64,000 nucleotides of DNA, from positions 2,422,501 through 2,486,500 of the forward strand of contig NZ_CP016534.2 in assembly GCF_001687565.2 (NCBI RefSeq). The letters are read 5' to 3'. Under the pieces are notes generated by a model. It saw only the letters and a program-made list of their open reading frames with translations. It ran no database searches and was not told the DNA's origin. The stretch is from Planococcus antarcticus DSM 14505 (GTDB lineage: Bacteria; Bacillota; Bacilli; Bacillales_A; Planococcaceae). This document shows, piece by piece, positions 32,898-41,109 of the stretch. The position numbers and the translations under genes were made by a program. Within the stretch, counting starts at the first letter, position 1, and every line of letters starts with the position of its first letter.

Positions 32898-34517
32898 TTA
32901 TAAACATATTATTTTATGGTTTTTGTCATATTGCAACGGCAGTGCCAATAGCTCCTTGACCAGATCTATTCCAAACTGATTCATGTAAACAAAAGGACTA
33001 TAGACGCGTTCTTGAAAACCGCCATTTGGCAACAATTCATTTTCAATAGAGGCATAATGGCCGAATTCTATGCTATTTTGAAGCACAACTTCATCTTGCA
33101 ATTTATTCTTCAAAAAATTTAATTGCTTAATGTGTAGCTGTAAGTTCTTTTCAGCGAGCGGCAAAAGTCCTTTGCTTATGGAAGAAAACTGTTGTTGGAT
33201 ATTGTCGTATGTTCGTTCTATTTGGTGCTGCAGATTATCAATCATGACCTCAGCTTGCTGTTCACGAATCGATTCCATCAATTCGTTTCTCATCGCTGCC
33301 ACTTGACGCTCATTCACTACAGCCGAAAAATCCAGATTGTATTTATTCAGTAACAGCTGAGTTTGCCGATTCACTAACGTAAGGCTTAAACGTGGCATAA
33401 TAACTGGAAGTTCCATGCCAACTAATTCGAAAGCACCTTTAAGAGCTGCCCAATAAGCAATTTCACCCGGCCCTCCGACAAAGGCGAGGACTGGAAATAC
33501 CATTTCTTGCATCAACGGGCGTGTGACAACATTATTGCTGAGGAGTTCTGGAGTTTTTTCAGCGATTTCGAGGAGCTGCTGTTTGGTATAGCGGATAGCA
33601 CCGTTATTGGCCACAAACTCTGTTCCTTGACGCTCCAGCAATAATCGCTCACCTTTTACCGTGATAAAAAGATTAGCTGCCGTTTTCTCCGCTCCGATCA
33701 CCGCGTTATAGCCATCCTTCAGCAGCGCCTCTTCAGCAGTTGTGACGGTATCTGCAATTTCTTCTGCGCGTTCGATCATTTCCACGAAATATGGAGACTC
33801 GTATTTACGAAGCTCTGCATCTGCTGCATCAATATACAGCAATCCTTCCTCCTGGAAAAAAAAGTGTAGAAGGGAAGAAAAGAAATCGGTAAACGACCGG
33901 GATTGTTCCAACAAGCTGAAAGCCAAATCGTGAATTTCTTTGGAATGTTCGGTTTCAGGCAAGCTGCGGAAATACTCTTCTAGAAAAGACGCGATTTTCG
34001 GCTTATTGAGTGTTGCTGAAGAAGCTGAGTGCTTACCGTATTCAGCATGTGGTATGTTCAGTTTGTCCACACGCCCATCTACTTCACGGTAAAGATGGCT
34101 GATTTCAGCCAAATCATGGTCTTCACCGGCAATCCAGAAAACTGGAACCACTTTAGTGTTCAACTGCTCAGCAGCCTGTTTCGCCAGAACGATGACTGAT
34201 ATCGCTTTATGTACTGTGTACAAGGGACCGGTTAGAATGCCTGCCTGTTGTCCCGTTACGACTACGGGGGCACCTTCTTCAAAACTCATTAAATTGCTTT
34301 CAGCAGCTTTTGGTACCCCGTTGTGCTCCATGTAGTTGCGCAGTATGCTTGCCACTTTTCGGCGGTCAACAGCATGGCTTTGGAGCTTCTCCAATCTTCT
34401 CTCAAATGACTGCATCTGTGGATCATATGTGAAATATTGGCGGATAGCCTGTCTGCCATTTACATAATCACTCATCAATTTACTGGATGGTTCTACGTAT
34501 TGTTCCTCTACCTTCAT
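32898..34517 (-). CDS. bshC: Bacillithiol synthase
   Basis: Putative cysteine-adding enzyme that joins cysteine to GlcN-malate to give bacillithiol, the low-molecular-weight thiol of Bacillales. 539 aa. Family features: VVTGQQAGILTGPLYTVHKA near residue 90, PVFWIAGEDHDLAEISHLY, and FVGGPGEIAYWAALKGAFEL. A coiled coil near residues 395-465 is typical. The start ATG follows GGGGAC by 8 bases. In B. subtilis this gene (yllA) also precedes mraZ. Confidence 0.95.
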   Translation of the reverse strand: MKVEEQYVEPSSKLMSDYVNGRQAIRQYFTYDPQMQSFERRLEKLQSHAVDRRKVASILRNYMEHNGVPKAAESNLMSFEEGAPVVVTGQQAGILTGPLYTVHKAISVIVLAKQAAEQLNTKVVPVFWIAGEDHDLAEISHLYREVDGRVDKLNIPHAEYGKHSASSATLNKPKIASFLEEYFRSLPETEHSKEIHDLAFSLLEQSRSFTDFFSSLLHFFFQEEGLLYIDAADAELRKYESPYFVEMIERAEEIADTVTTAEEALLKDGYNAVIGAEKTAANLFITVKGERLLLERQGTEFVANNGAIRYTKQQLLEIAEKTPELLSNNVVTRPLMQEMVFPVLAFVGGPGEIAYWAALKGAFELVGMELPVIMPRLSLTLVNRQTQLLLNKYNLDFSAVVNERQVAAMRNELMESIREQQAEVMIDNLQHQIERTYDNIQQQFSSISKGLLPLAEKNLQLHIKQLNFLKNKLQDEVVLQNSIEFGHYASIENELLPNGGFQERVYSPFVYMNQFGIDLVKELLALPLQYDKNHKIICL

Positions 34518-34595
34518 GAAAAAAAGTCCCCTTTTCCCTTTACATTTAGAATCAACTATATCAAACGGCCTCTGTTAAAGAAAAAAATACGCCTG

Positions 34596-34973
34596 CTAAA
34601 CTGATTTGATGATGACACTCACAAGGCCCACTAGCCACACAAAGGCATAAATGGTGGCCAATAGCAGAAAGTAGGTTCGCCATAGTTTCCGGAAAAATGG
34701 AATGATTTCTATTTCTTTGACAGTTTTCCATTCTACAATTAAATAGACGATTGCCAATATAAGCGCTACAAAATAAATTAACGCCGAGACTGAGTAACCC
34801 CAGAGAAATTCCACTGATGCCGGCACGGAAAAGAACAATAAAAATGTGGTGCCATCAGATGCCAGACCTAATGCTTTTCGTTTTTTTCTTTTCAATAAAA
34901 TAAAATATATAAAAATAAAAAGGAGAAAAGGAATATAGAGAAAAATAGCTCCAATTGTTTGTAATAGGGTCAT
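34596..34973 (-). CDS. DUF3397 family membrane protein
   Basis: 125 aa with four hydrophobic helices (for example FLYIPFLLFIFIYFILL and IYFVALILAIVYLIVEW) and basic loops (KRKKRK). No enzymatic motif. It overlaps the end of the ketopantoate reductase-like gene by 4 bases, so the two are coupled. Small proteins of this type lie at the same place before bshC in several Bacillales, as I recall. Function unknown. Confidence 0.75.
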   Translation of the reverse strand: MTLLQTIGAIFLYIPFLLFIFIYFILLKRKKRKALGLASDGTTFLLFFSVPASVEFLWGYSVSALIYFVALILAIVYLIVEWKTVKEIEIIPFFRKLWRTYFLLLATIYAFVWLVGLVSVIIKSV

Positions 34974-35833
34974 TGTTGTACCTCAATAGTTTTTAGAAGG
35001 TGATAGAAAGCCTTGTATAAAGGTAATTCAAGCTTGGATCGGTTCAACATATACAACATCAGCCCATCTATCTCCATCGCGTCATCTGCTAGACGATCAG
35101 CCAGCATTGTGGACATTCTATCCGGCTCTGCTGCACACGCAGCGGCTACCTTTTCAATCGGCTGCAGCCGCTCAATTTCCGGAAATGCCAGATAAAGTTC
35201 ATTGTACAGATTTCTGAACAGCTCATAGGCATGCGGGTTGGTGATTAGCTCACCGTTGCGTATTTTCATCATTGCCGTCAATGGATCGATCAGACTGTTG
35301 AACAACTGACTCTCAAAAAGCTGTTCTTCAATCTGATCCACCCACACGCTTTTCCAGGCAGTTGTCTCAAGAAGAGACTGAAATTCCTCGGAATTGCCCT
35401 TCAGCGATCCTACTGTCAGCTGAGCAGCTTTGCTGAAGCTGATTTCATTACCGCTCCACTTAACACAATCCGTTTCCAATAGGGCTGCCGCGATATGGCG
35501 ATGTGGTAAATTTCTCGCTTTTTCCAAAAATAGCATACCTTGCTGCAAAAAAATAATTCTGTTGCTGGGACAGCGAATTTTTAAGAGTCTTAAAATCGGC
35601 TGCAACTCTTCGTAATTGATCGTTAACATGATAAAAGCATCCGGATCGATTTGCTCAACGTCCGTGTAGGCTGTCAGTTGTTGACGATTTTTACCATGTA
35701 TGATTCCACGCTTGTTAATCAATGAAGATTGTTCTTGATGTTGCGCAATCACTTGCACTTCATGACCCGCTTTTTTCAATAGATAAGCTGTCAGCAGTCC
35801 AGTGGCGCCAGCTCCGATAATTGCATATTTCAT
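34970..35833 (-). CDS. panE: 2-dehydropantoate 2-reductase family protein
   Basis: 287 aa NADPH-dependent reductase fold: N-terminal Rossmann motif YAIIGAGATGLLTAYLLKKAGHEV, and a helical C-terminal domain with SQLFNSLIDPLTAMMKIRNG, where the Asn and Asp residues resemble the substrate site of ketopantoate reductases. It would make pantoate for coenzyme A. Several Bacillales carry more than one such protein, so the exact substrate is not certain. The ATG has TAAGGAG upstream. Position before bshC agrees with ylbQ of B. subtilis. Confidence 0.8.
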   Translation of the reverse strand: MKYAIIGAGATGLLTAYLLKKAGHEVQVIAQHQEQSSLINKRGIIHGKNRQQLTAYTDVEQIDPDAFIMLTINYEELQPILRLLKIRCPSNRIIFLQQGMLFLEKARNLPHRHIAAALLETDCVKWSGNEISFSKAAQLTVGSLKGNSEEFQSLLETTAWKSVWVDQIEEQLFESQLFNSLIDPLTAMMKIRNGELITNPHAYELFRNLYNELYLAFPEIERLQPIEKVAAACAAEPDRMSTMLADRLADDAMEIDGLMLYMLNRSKLELPLYKAFYHLLKTIEVQQ

Positions 35834-35866
35834 AAAATCACTCCTTACAGTGTCACAATTTTTCTT

Positions 35867-35900
35867 AAAAAAGAAGCCTGCCTATATTAGGCAGACTTCC
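35867..35900 (-). terminator. Terminator of the acyl-CoA carboxylase operon
   Basis: GAAGTCTGCCT / AGGCAGGCTTC hairpin with a run of T on the minus strand, 15 bases after the carboxyltransferase stop. Confidence 0.85.
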
Positions 35901-35914
35901 AACAATAGTTTTCA

Positions 35915-37465
35915 TTATACAGGATAAATCGGATGTTTTCGATATGGCAACGGCAAATCTTTTGTTTCGTAAAAAGATAGACGCTGAGAAAGAACAGAAC
36001 GCAATTGGTGAGGCGCTACAATTTCATCGATGATCAATTCAGATGCCAAACGATAAATATCGATTTCCTCTTTGTATTCCTGATGCTTTTGCTGCACATA
36101 CTGAAGACGTTCTTTCGGATCTTCAATCGCTTCAATCTTGTTTGAATAGACGGCATTTACCGCTGCTTCAGGACCCATTACCGCAATTTGTGCTGTCGGC
36201 AAGGCAATGCAGACATCCGGCTCAAATGCAGGGCCTGCCATCGCGTACAAGCCAGCACCATAGGCTTTACGGACAATGACAGAAATCTTCGGCACTGTTG
36301 CTGAACTCATTGCTGCGATAAACTTCGCTCCGTGACGGATAATACCGGCACGTTCTACTTTCGTTCCAATCATAAAGCCTGGTACGTCGGCAAGGAACAA
36401 CAAAGGAATCGAGAAAGCGTCACAAAGGTTAATGAATTTCGCTCCTTTATCGGCTGAATCACCGAATAAGACACCACCCTTGACCTTTGGCTGGTTGGCA
36501 AGAATACCCATTACTTGGCCGTCAATGCGCGCAATTCCCGTAATCAATTCACCAGCAAATAGTTTCTTGATATCAAAGAAGCTACCTTCATCGACTAATT
36601 GATCAATCAGTTCATACATATCAAACGGCGCATTCTGGTTTTCGGGAATAATCGCTTCTAACGAACGTCCTGCCTTCGCAGCTTTTGCCTCAATTTTTTC
36701 AGGCTTGATCGCGAAGTTAGCTGGAAAGTTCGTCAAGTAGCGGCGTGCTTCTGAAATGGCTTCTTCTTCAGTTGCCACCAATACATCACCAACACCACTA
36801 ACTGTACAATGCATGCGAGCACCGCCCATTTCTTCTAGCGTCACTTTTTCGCCGATAACTTTTTCCGCCATTCGCGGAGAACCAAGATACATTGAAGCAT
36901 TGCCATCAACCATAATGACAATATCACAAAAAGCAGGAATATAAGCGCCGCCTGCAGCAGACGGACCAAACAATAAGCATACTTGCGGCACCATGCCGGA
37001 CATTCTTACTTGGTTGTGAAAAATTTTACCTGCTCCGCGACGGTTCGGGAACATGTCGAGCTGATCGGTAATACGGGCTCCGGCAGAATCCACCAAGTAC
37101 AGCATCGGCACCTGCATTTTTTCCGCCGTTTCCTGGATACGGATGATTTTTTCAACTGTACGCGAACCCCATGATCCTGCTTTTACAGTTGAATCGTTCG
37201 CCATAACACAAACTGTTTCCCCGTTTACTTTCCCGATAGCTGTAACAACGCCATCAGCCGGCAGATCTTCTGCTTCTACATTGGCAAAACGTCCGTCTTC
37301 CGCATAGTTTTCATCATCAAATAATAATTTCAAACGGTCACGCACAAATAGTTTATTGCTTTCTTTCATTTTGTCATGGTATTTTTGCTGTCCTCCAGCA
37401 AAAATTTTCGAAAGTTTTTGTTCCAGACGTTCGTTATACCCTGTTGTTTCAGTCGTTTTTGTCAT
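35915..37465 (-). CDS. Acyl-CoA carboxylase carboxyltransferase subunit
   Basis: 516 aa, both halves of a carboxyltransferase in one chain, as in propionyl- or methylcrotonyl-CoA carboxylase beta subunits. N-terminal half: YLVDSAGARITDQLDMFPNR and FGPSAAGGAYIPAFCDI; C-terminal half: LFLADVPGFMIGTKVERAGI and VRKAYGAGLYAMAGPAFEPD. The operon also encodes biotin carboxylase and biotin carrier, so it is a complete acyl-CoA carboxylase. The acyl group cannot be fixed from sequence; propionyl-CoA or methylcrotonyl-CoA are the main candidates. Distinct from AccA/AccD of fatty acid synthesis. Confidence 0.9.
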   Translation of the reverse strand: MTKTTETTGYNERLEQKLSKIFAGGQQKYHDKMKESNKLFVRDRLKLLFDDENYAEDGRFANVEAEDLPADGVVTAIGKVNGETVCVMANDSTVKAGSWGSRTVEKIIRIQETAEKMQVPMLYLVDSAGARITDQLDMFPNRRGAGKIFHNQVRMSGMVPQVCLLFGPSAAGGAYIPAFCDIVIMVDGNASMYLGSPRMAEKVIGEKVTLEEMGGARMHCTVSGVGDVLVATEEEAISEARRYLTNFPANFAIKPEKIEAKAAKAGRSLEAIIPENQNAPFDMYELIDQLVDEGSFFDIKKLFAGELITGIARIDGQVMGILANQPKVKGGVLFGDSADKGAKFINLCDAFSIPLLFLADVPGFMIGTKVERAGIIRHGAKFIAAMSSATVPKISVIVRKAYGAGLYAMAGPAFEPDVCIALPTAQIAVMGPEAAVNAVYSNKIEAIEDPKERLQYVQQKHQEYKEEIDIYRLASELIIDEIVAPHQLRSVLSQRLSFYETKDLPLPYRKHPIYPV

Positions 37466-37493
37466 TTCGCTGCCCCCTTTGCTTTAAAAGTGA

Positions 37494-37709
37494 TTATTCG
37501 CCGACAGTCATCAGCAGATCGCCTTCGTTAACAAAGCCGCCGACTTCCACATGAATTTTTTCTACTTTGCCGCCAAATTCAGCTTCTACTGGGATTTCCA
37601 TTTTCATAGATTCGATTGTCAAAACAGCCTGTCCGGGTGTTACAGCTTGCCCTTCAGCTGCTAATACATTTAATACTGTTCCTGCCATAGATGCTTTTAG
37701 TTCTTTCAT
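37494..37709 (-). CDS. Biotin carrier protein of acyl-CoA carboxylase
   Basis: 71 aa, a bare biotinyl domain. The biotinylated lysine is in LTIESMKMEIPVEAE; the fold ends GGFVNEGDLLMTVGE. The ATG at 37709 overlaps the biotin carboxylase stop (ATGA) and has AAAGGAGG upstream. A longer frame to 37742 is only biotin carboxylase sequence in another frame. It resembles B. subtilis YngHB in length and layout. Confidence 0.92.
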   Translation of the reverse strand: MKELKASMAGTVLNVLAAEGQAVTPGQAVLTIESMKMEIPVEAEFGGKVEKIHVEVGGFVNEGDLLMTVGE

Positions 37710-39055
37710 AATGTGTGTTCCTCCTTTGTTTTTTCCATCCACTCTGGCAATACTGCTGTTGCATAGTCACCTGAAATAAATTCTTCCGACCTAATAAATT
37801 CTTTAAATAACGGAATATTGGTTTTTACGCCTTCAATTGTAACATGATCGAAAAAAGTCTGTGATTTCGAAAGCGCATCGATACGATCGGTTCCGTGAAT
37901 GATAACTTTCGAAATCATCGGGTCATAGAAAGGCGTCACTTGATTGCCTTCTTCATAACCCGTTTCAATACGAGCCCCTTCTCCCCATTGAAGCTTTTCA
38001 AGCGTTCCTGGAGAAGGGAAAAAGGTTTTAGGATCTTCAGCATAAACACGATACTCTATGGCATGTCCTTTAGTTTGTATACTATCCTGAGGCGGTAATT
38101 CTCCGCCGTCAGCTACAGTCAGCTGCCATTCGACCAAATCCAGTCCGGTTACTTCTTCAGTAACCGGATGCTCCACCTGCAAACGCGTATTCATTTCTAA
38201 AAAATAAAATTCATTATTCGGATCGACGATAAATTCAACAGTTCCGGCATTCGTATAATTTACTGCTTTTCCTGCTTGTAGCGCGGCTTCGTAAAGACGT
38301 TCGCGCACATCCTGTGGCAGATCCGGTGAAGGTGATTCTTCAATCACTTTCTGATTGCGACGCTGAACCGAACAATTCCGTTCATATAAATGAACAACAT
38401 TGCCATGGTGATCGCCAAAAATCTGTACTTCGATGTGTCTAGCATCCGCGATAAACTTCTCTAGGTAGACAACATCATCACCGAAATAGGCTTTAGCACG
38501 ATTTTTGACTGACACAAACTGTTGAGTGAGCGCTTGCTCACTTTCACAACGTACCATGCCAATTCCACCACCGCCTGCACTTGCTTTTAGCATTAATGGG
38601 TAACCAATTCCTGCAGCTTCTTGCAAAGCTTCTTCAAGCGTCGTCACGCCTTCTTCCGTACCTGGAACAACTGGTACTCCAGCTTGAATCATGGTTCTGC
38701 GAGATTCGATCTTATCTCCCATCTTTTCGATGATGTCGCTTGAAGGGCCGATAAAGGTCATTCCGGCTTCTGCCACTTTGCGTGCAAAATCGGCATTTTC
38801 CGACAGCAGGCCATATCCCGGGTGAATAGCATCGACTCCACGTTTTTTGGCTTCTTCGACAATTTTTTCGATTTGTAAATAAGACTGGACGACTGGATTT
38901 GGACCGATCAGTACAGCTTCAGTCGCTTCACTGACGTAAGGCAGATCCCCATCTGCTTCAGAGTGAATAGCGACCGTTTCGATTCCAAGGCGATTGCATG
39001 TCCGAATAATTCGACGTGCGATTTCTGCCCGGTTTGCGATCAGGATTTTCTTCAT
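37706..39055 (-). CDS. accC: Biotin carboxylase subunit of acyl-CoA carboxylase
   Basis: 449 aa ATP-grasp enzyme that carboxylates the biotin of the small carrier encoded next. Motifs: KKILIANRAEIARRIIRTCN, the glycine loop MLKASAGGGGIGM near residue 160, ERNCSVQRRNQKVIEESPSP, and EMNTRLQVEHPVTEEVTGLD. The symbol is a family label; the enzyme serves the acyl-CoA carboxylase rather than necessarily fatty acid synthesis. It heads the three-gene operon. Confidence 0.92.
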   Translation of the reverse strand: MKKILIANRAEIARRIIRTCNRLGIETVAIHSEADGDLPYVSEATEAVLIGPNPVVQSYLQIEKIVEEAKKRGVDAIHPGYGLLSENADFARKVAEAGMTFIGPSSDIIEKMGDKIESRRTMIQAGVPVVPGTEEGVTTLEEALQEAAGIGYPLMLKASAGGGGIGMVRCESEQALTQQFVSVKNRAKAYFGDDVVYLEKFIADARHIEVQIFGDHHGNVVHLYERNCSVQRRNQKVIEESPSPDLPQDVRERLYEAALQAGKAVNYTNAGTVEFIVDPNNEFYFLEMNTRLQVEHPVTEEVTGLDLVEWQLTVADGGELPPQDSIQTKGHAIEYRVYAEDPKTFFPSPGTLEKLQWGEGARIETGYEEGNQVTPFYDPMISKVIIHGTDRIDALSKSQTFFDHVTIEGVKTNIPLFKEFIRSEEFISGDYATAVLPEWMEKTKEEHTL

Positions 39056-39088
39056 ATTTAAAATACCCCCTATGTTTTCTCCCTTCTA

Positions 39089-39132
39089 TAGCATATACGA
39101 ATTTTGTAAGCGATTTCAACTATTGGTTGAAA
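39089..39132 (-). promoter_or_regulatory. Candidate promoter and palindromic operator of the acc operon
   Basis: On the minus strand TTGAAA (39119-39114) is followed after 16 bases by TATATG, a likely promoter upstream of accC. The -35 box is one end of a 7-bp inverted repeat TTTCAAC-TATTG-GTTGAAA (39114-39132), which looks like a repressor site. The regulator is unknown. Confidence 0.5.
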
Positions 39133-39181
39133 TATTTCTTTTATCTTGTTAAAAATGACTCTTCTCATTTGTTGTTTGAGT

Positions 39182-39222
39182 AAAAAAATGAAACCCTTCA
39201 AGAAGAAGGATTTCATTTTTTC
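39182..39222 (-). terminator. Terminator after the enoyl-CoA hydratase gene
   Basis: Long hairpin AAAAATGAAAtCCTTC / GAAGGgTTTCATTTTT with T run on the minus strand; its first arm overlaps the stop codon of the gene. It shows that the hydratase and the acc operon are separate units. Confidence 0.85.
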
Positions 39223-39965
39223 GTTTTATTAAGGAAGCGGTCGACTGCTCCATGGTGCGCTTCTCGTTCCCACAAAACTGCACATTTTCTAACTTCTTGT
39301 TCAACGCGCTCTTGCAAATCTGTTTTCTGCCATTTGCGGATGGCCATTTCTTTGTAAGCACGGTGGACATCCGGATGGATTTTTTTTATCTGTTCAAAAA
39401 ACGCCTCGATATCCTGCTCATCGCGAATAACAGCCGATGCCCAGCCGATGTTCTCTAGTTCAACTGCCGTATAGACTTTGGCTTCACTGAGCATTTTTAG
39501 CGCTTTATCATGCTGCAAAGTTTCCAGCAGATAGGTCCCGCCGCCCCAGCCGCTTGTAATGGCGAGAGTGCCTTGTATGAATCCGCATTTCGCATGGTCC
39601 CATACAAGCCTGTAATCACACGCTGTAGCGATTTCACAGCCGCCACCGACAGCAGCACCATTAACGATCGCCACTACCGGTACAGAGAGTGTTTTGATCG
39701 AATATAGCACATCACTCATTCGCTTCAGCATACCATAGGCTTGTTCTTCTGTTCGAAGAGCATGGAATACCGAAAGATCGCCACCTGAGCAAAAAGCTTG
39801 TTTGCCTGATGCCGTAATGACGACCAAACGGACAGAAGAGTTTTGTGCCTTCAACGCCAATTCTTCTAGTCCCGTTGTCACGCTATCATTGATGGCATTC
39901 CGGACATGGGGACGATCAATTGTAAATGTCATAATGCCATCCGTCAGGTTGATCGTATAAGCCAA
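39213..39965 (-). CDS. Enoyl-CoA hydratase/isomerase family protein
   Basis: 250 aa crotonase-fold protein. The oxyanion-hole segments are KQAFCSGGDLSVF and IVNGAAVGGGCEIATACDYRL, the usual CoA-binding signature. Catalytic acid positions are not clear: the second conserved Glu region is replaced by GTLAITSGWGGGTYLLE, so hydratase activity is not certain and the protein could be an isomerase or hydrolase. It stands directly upstream of the acyl-CoA carboxylase operon, which suggests a role in acyl-CoA or branched-chain amino acid breakdown. Confidence 0.85.
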   Translation of the reverse strand: MAYTINLTDGIMTFTIDRPHVRNAINDSVTTGLEELALKAQNSSVRLVVITASGKQAFCSGGDLSVFHALRTEEQAYGMLKRMSDVLYSIKTLSVPVVAIVNGAAVGGGCEIATACDYRLVWDHAKCGFIQGTLAITSGWGGGTYLLETLQHDKALKMLSEAKVYTAVELENIGWASAVIRDEQDIEAFFEQIKKIHPDVHRAYKEMAIRKWQKTDLQERVEQEVRKCAVLWEREAHHGAVDRFLNKTKK

Positions 39966-40192
39966 TAGAATCCCTCTCTTCTGCCGATTTACCTGCTATA
40001 TAAGTTGAATTAAAGAAGTGGCTTTTTAAGCTCAATTAAGAGTGGATAAACGAATAAATCGCTCCAAACGGACGCTTTGGACCCACATCCTGTGGGCCTG
40101 AAAGCGGTGCTGGTTTGTGGAATAGCGACAAGCTGAAATCAGTAGTTCAACTTATGTAGCAACTCATTTTCTTCACTTACATATGTATAGAG
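39966..40192. repeat. Intergenic element with 16-bp inverted ends and a REP-like hairpin
   Basis: Between rpmF and the hydratase gene. TGCTATATAAGTTGAA (39994-40009) and its inverted copy TTCAACTTATGTAGCA (40146-40161) match at 15 of 16 bases and bracket about 135 bases. Inside is a hairpin CCCAC-ATCCT-GTGGG (40082-40096), related to one at 51604-51618. No coding frame of note. It looks like a small non-coding mobile or repetitive element. Confidence 0.55.
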
Positions 40193-40231
40193 AAAAAGAC
40201 TATCGAGAGCCATGGCCTCTCAATAGTCTTT
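40193..40231 (-). terminator. Terminator after rpmF
   Basis: AAAGACTATtGAGAG / CTCTCgATAGTCTTT hairpin with T run on the minus strand. Confidence 0.9.
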
Positions 40232-40248
40232 CAGCAGCAAATACTGTT

Positions 40249-40425
40249 TTATTTGCTTGCTACTACTTCTTTCCCTTTGTATGATCCACATGCTTTGCAG
40301 ACGTGGTGAGCCAATTTACTTTCGCCACAGCTTGGGCAAATTACCATGCCCGGCACTGACAATTTAAAATGTGTACGGCGTTTTCTTTTAGCGGTTTTGG
40401 ACGTTCTTCTAGCTGGTACAGCCAT
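40249..40425 (-). CDS. rpmF: Ribosomal protein L32
   Basis: 58 aa zinc-binding ribosomal protein: basic N-terminus [19 protein letters not shown], then CPSCGE and [10 protein letters not shown], the four-cysteine zinc ribbon. This is the Cys-containing (zinc) form. The start at 40425 has AGGAGG 8 bases upstream; a frame three residues longer lacks support. It follows ylbN, as in most Firmicutes. Confidence 0.97.
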   Translation of the reverse strand: MAVPARRTSKTAKRKRRTHFKLSVPGMVICPSCGESKLAHHVCKACGSYKGKEVVASK

Positions 40426-40449
40426 TGGTGACACCTCCTTACACTAATT

Positions 40450-40983
40450 CTATTCATCTGACTGATCAAAATACTTTGCTAAATCAGCAAGTCTTGGATC
40501 TGGTTTTGGTGGTGCCTCTTCTTTCTCGGCTTCGAACTCTTCGTCTGTTGAATACGACCAATCATTTCCGCCTTTTATAACAGACTGATCAGCGTCTTCC
40601 TTAAACACCTGAATCGGAATCTCTAGCAAAATGAGTTCTTCAAGTATCGGCTGAAGATCTATGACTTCAGTTTCTACAGCGTGAACGTCACTAAACTTAT
40701 CTTCTTGGCCTTTTTCAGACCAGTCGAAAACTTCAACCGAATCGACGTTTATCGGAAATTCAACATCCTCCCAAGTTCTAGCACAAGGCAGCGTAAGCAT
40801 ACCTTCGAGATGGAGTTGACACGTTAATTGTTGCGAACCAATTGTGCAATGTCCTGTAACATGTACAGGTGAAATTTCCCGAATATCGCTATTCCGTGAT
40901 TTCACTGCATCCAAATGAACCATTTGGTCAATTGGCAGTCCGTCTTTGCGATGCTTTTGAAGCTGTTGAATCGCTATTTTCAT
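40450..40983 (-). CDS. ylbN: YceD/DUF177 family protein YlbN
   Basis: 177 aa. Conserved region VTGHCTIGSQQLTCQLHLEGMLTLPCARTW has the paired cysteines of the family; the C-terminus is acidic and carries the usual DPRLADLAKYF before rpmF. Homologues in plants and bacteria are linked to 23S rRNA accumulation (recalled). It is co-transcribed with rpmF after 24 bases. Confidence 0.9.
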   Translation of the reverse strand: MKIAIQQLQKHRKDGLPIDQMVHLDAVKSRNSDIREISPVHVTGHCTIGSQQLTCQLHLEGMLTLPCARTWEDVEFPINVDSVEVFDWSEKGQEDKFSDVHAVETEVIDLQPILEELILLEIPIQVFKEDADQSVIKGGNDWSYSTDEEFEAEKEEAPPKPDPRLADLAKYFDQSDE

Positions 40984-41049
40984 AAGTAATCACCTCAAGA
41001 CAACAAAGTTGATTATATAATGCACAGAAAAAGATGTCAAGAAAAAATC

Positions 41050-41079
41050 TTGTCACTCTATTTCAAACATCGGTATACT
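41050..41079 (+). promoter_or_regulatory. Promoter of tmcAL
   Basis: TTGTCA (41050-41055) and TATACT (41074-41079) with an 18-base spacer, 31 bases before the TTG start. Confidence 0.6.
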
Positions 41080-41109
41080 AGTGTTAATTCTACCAAAGAG
41101 GTGAGCGGA

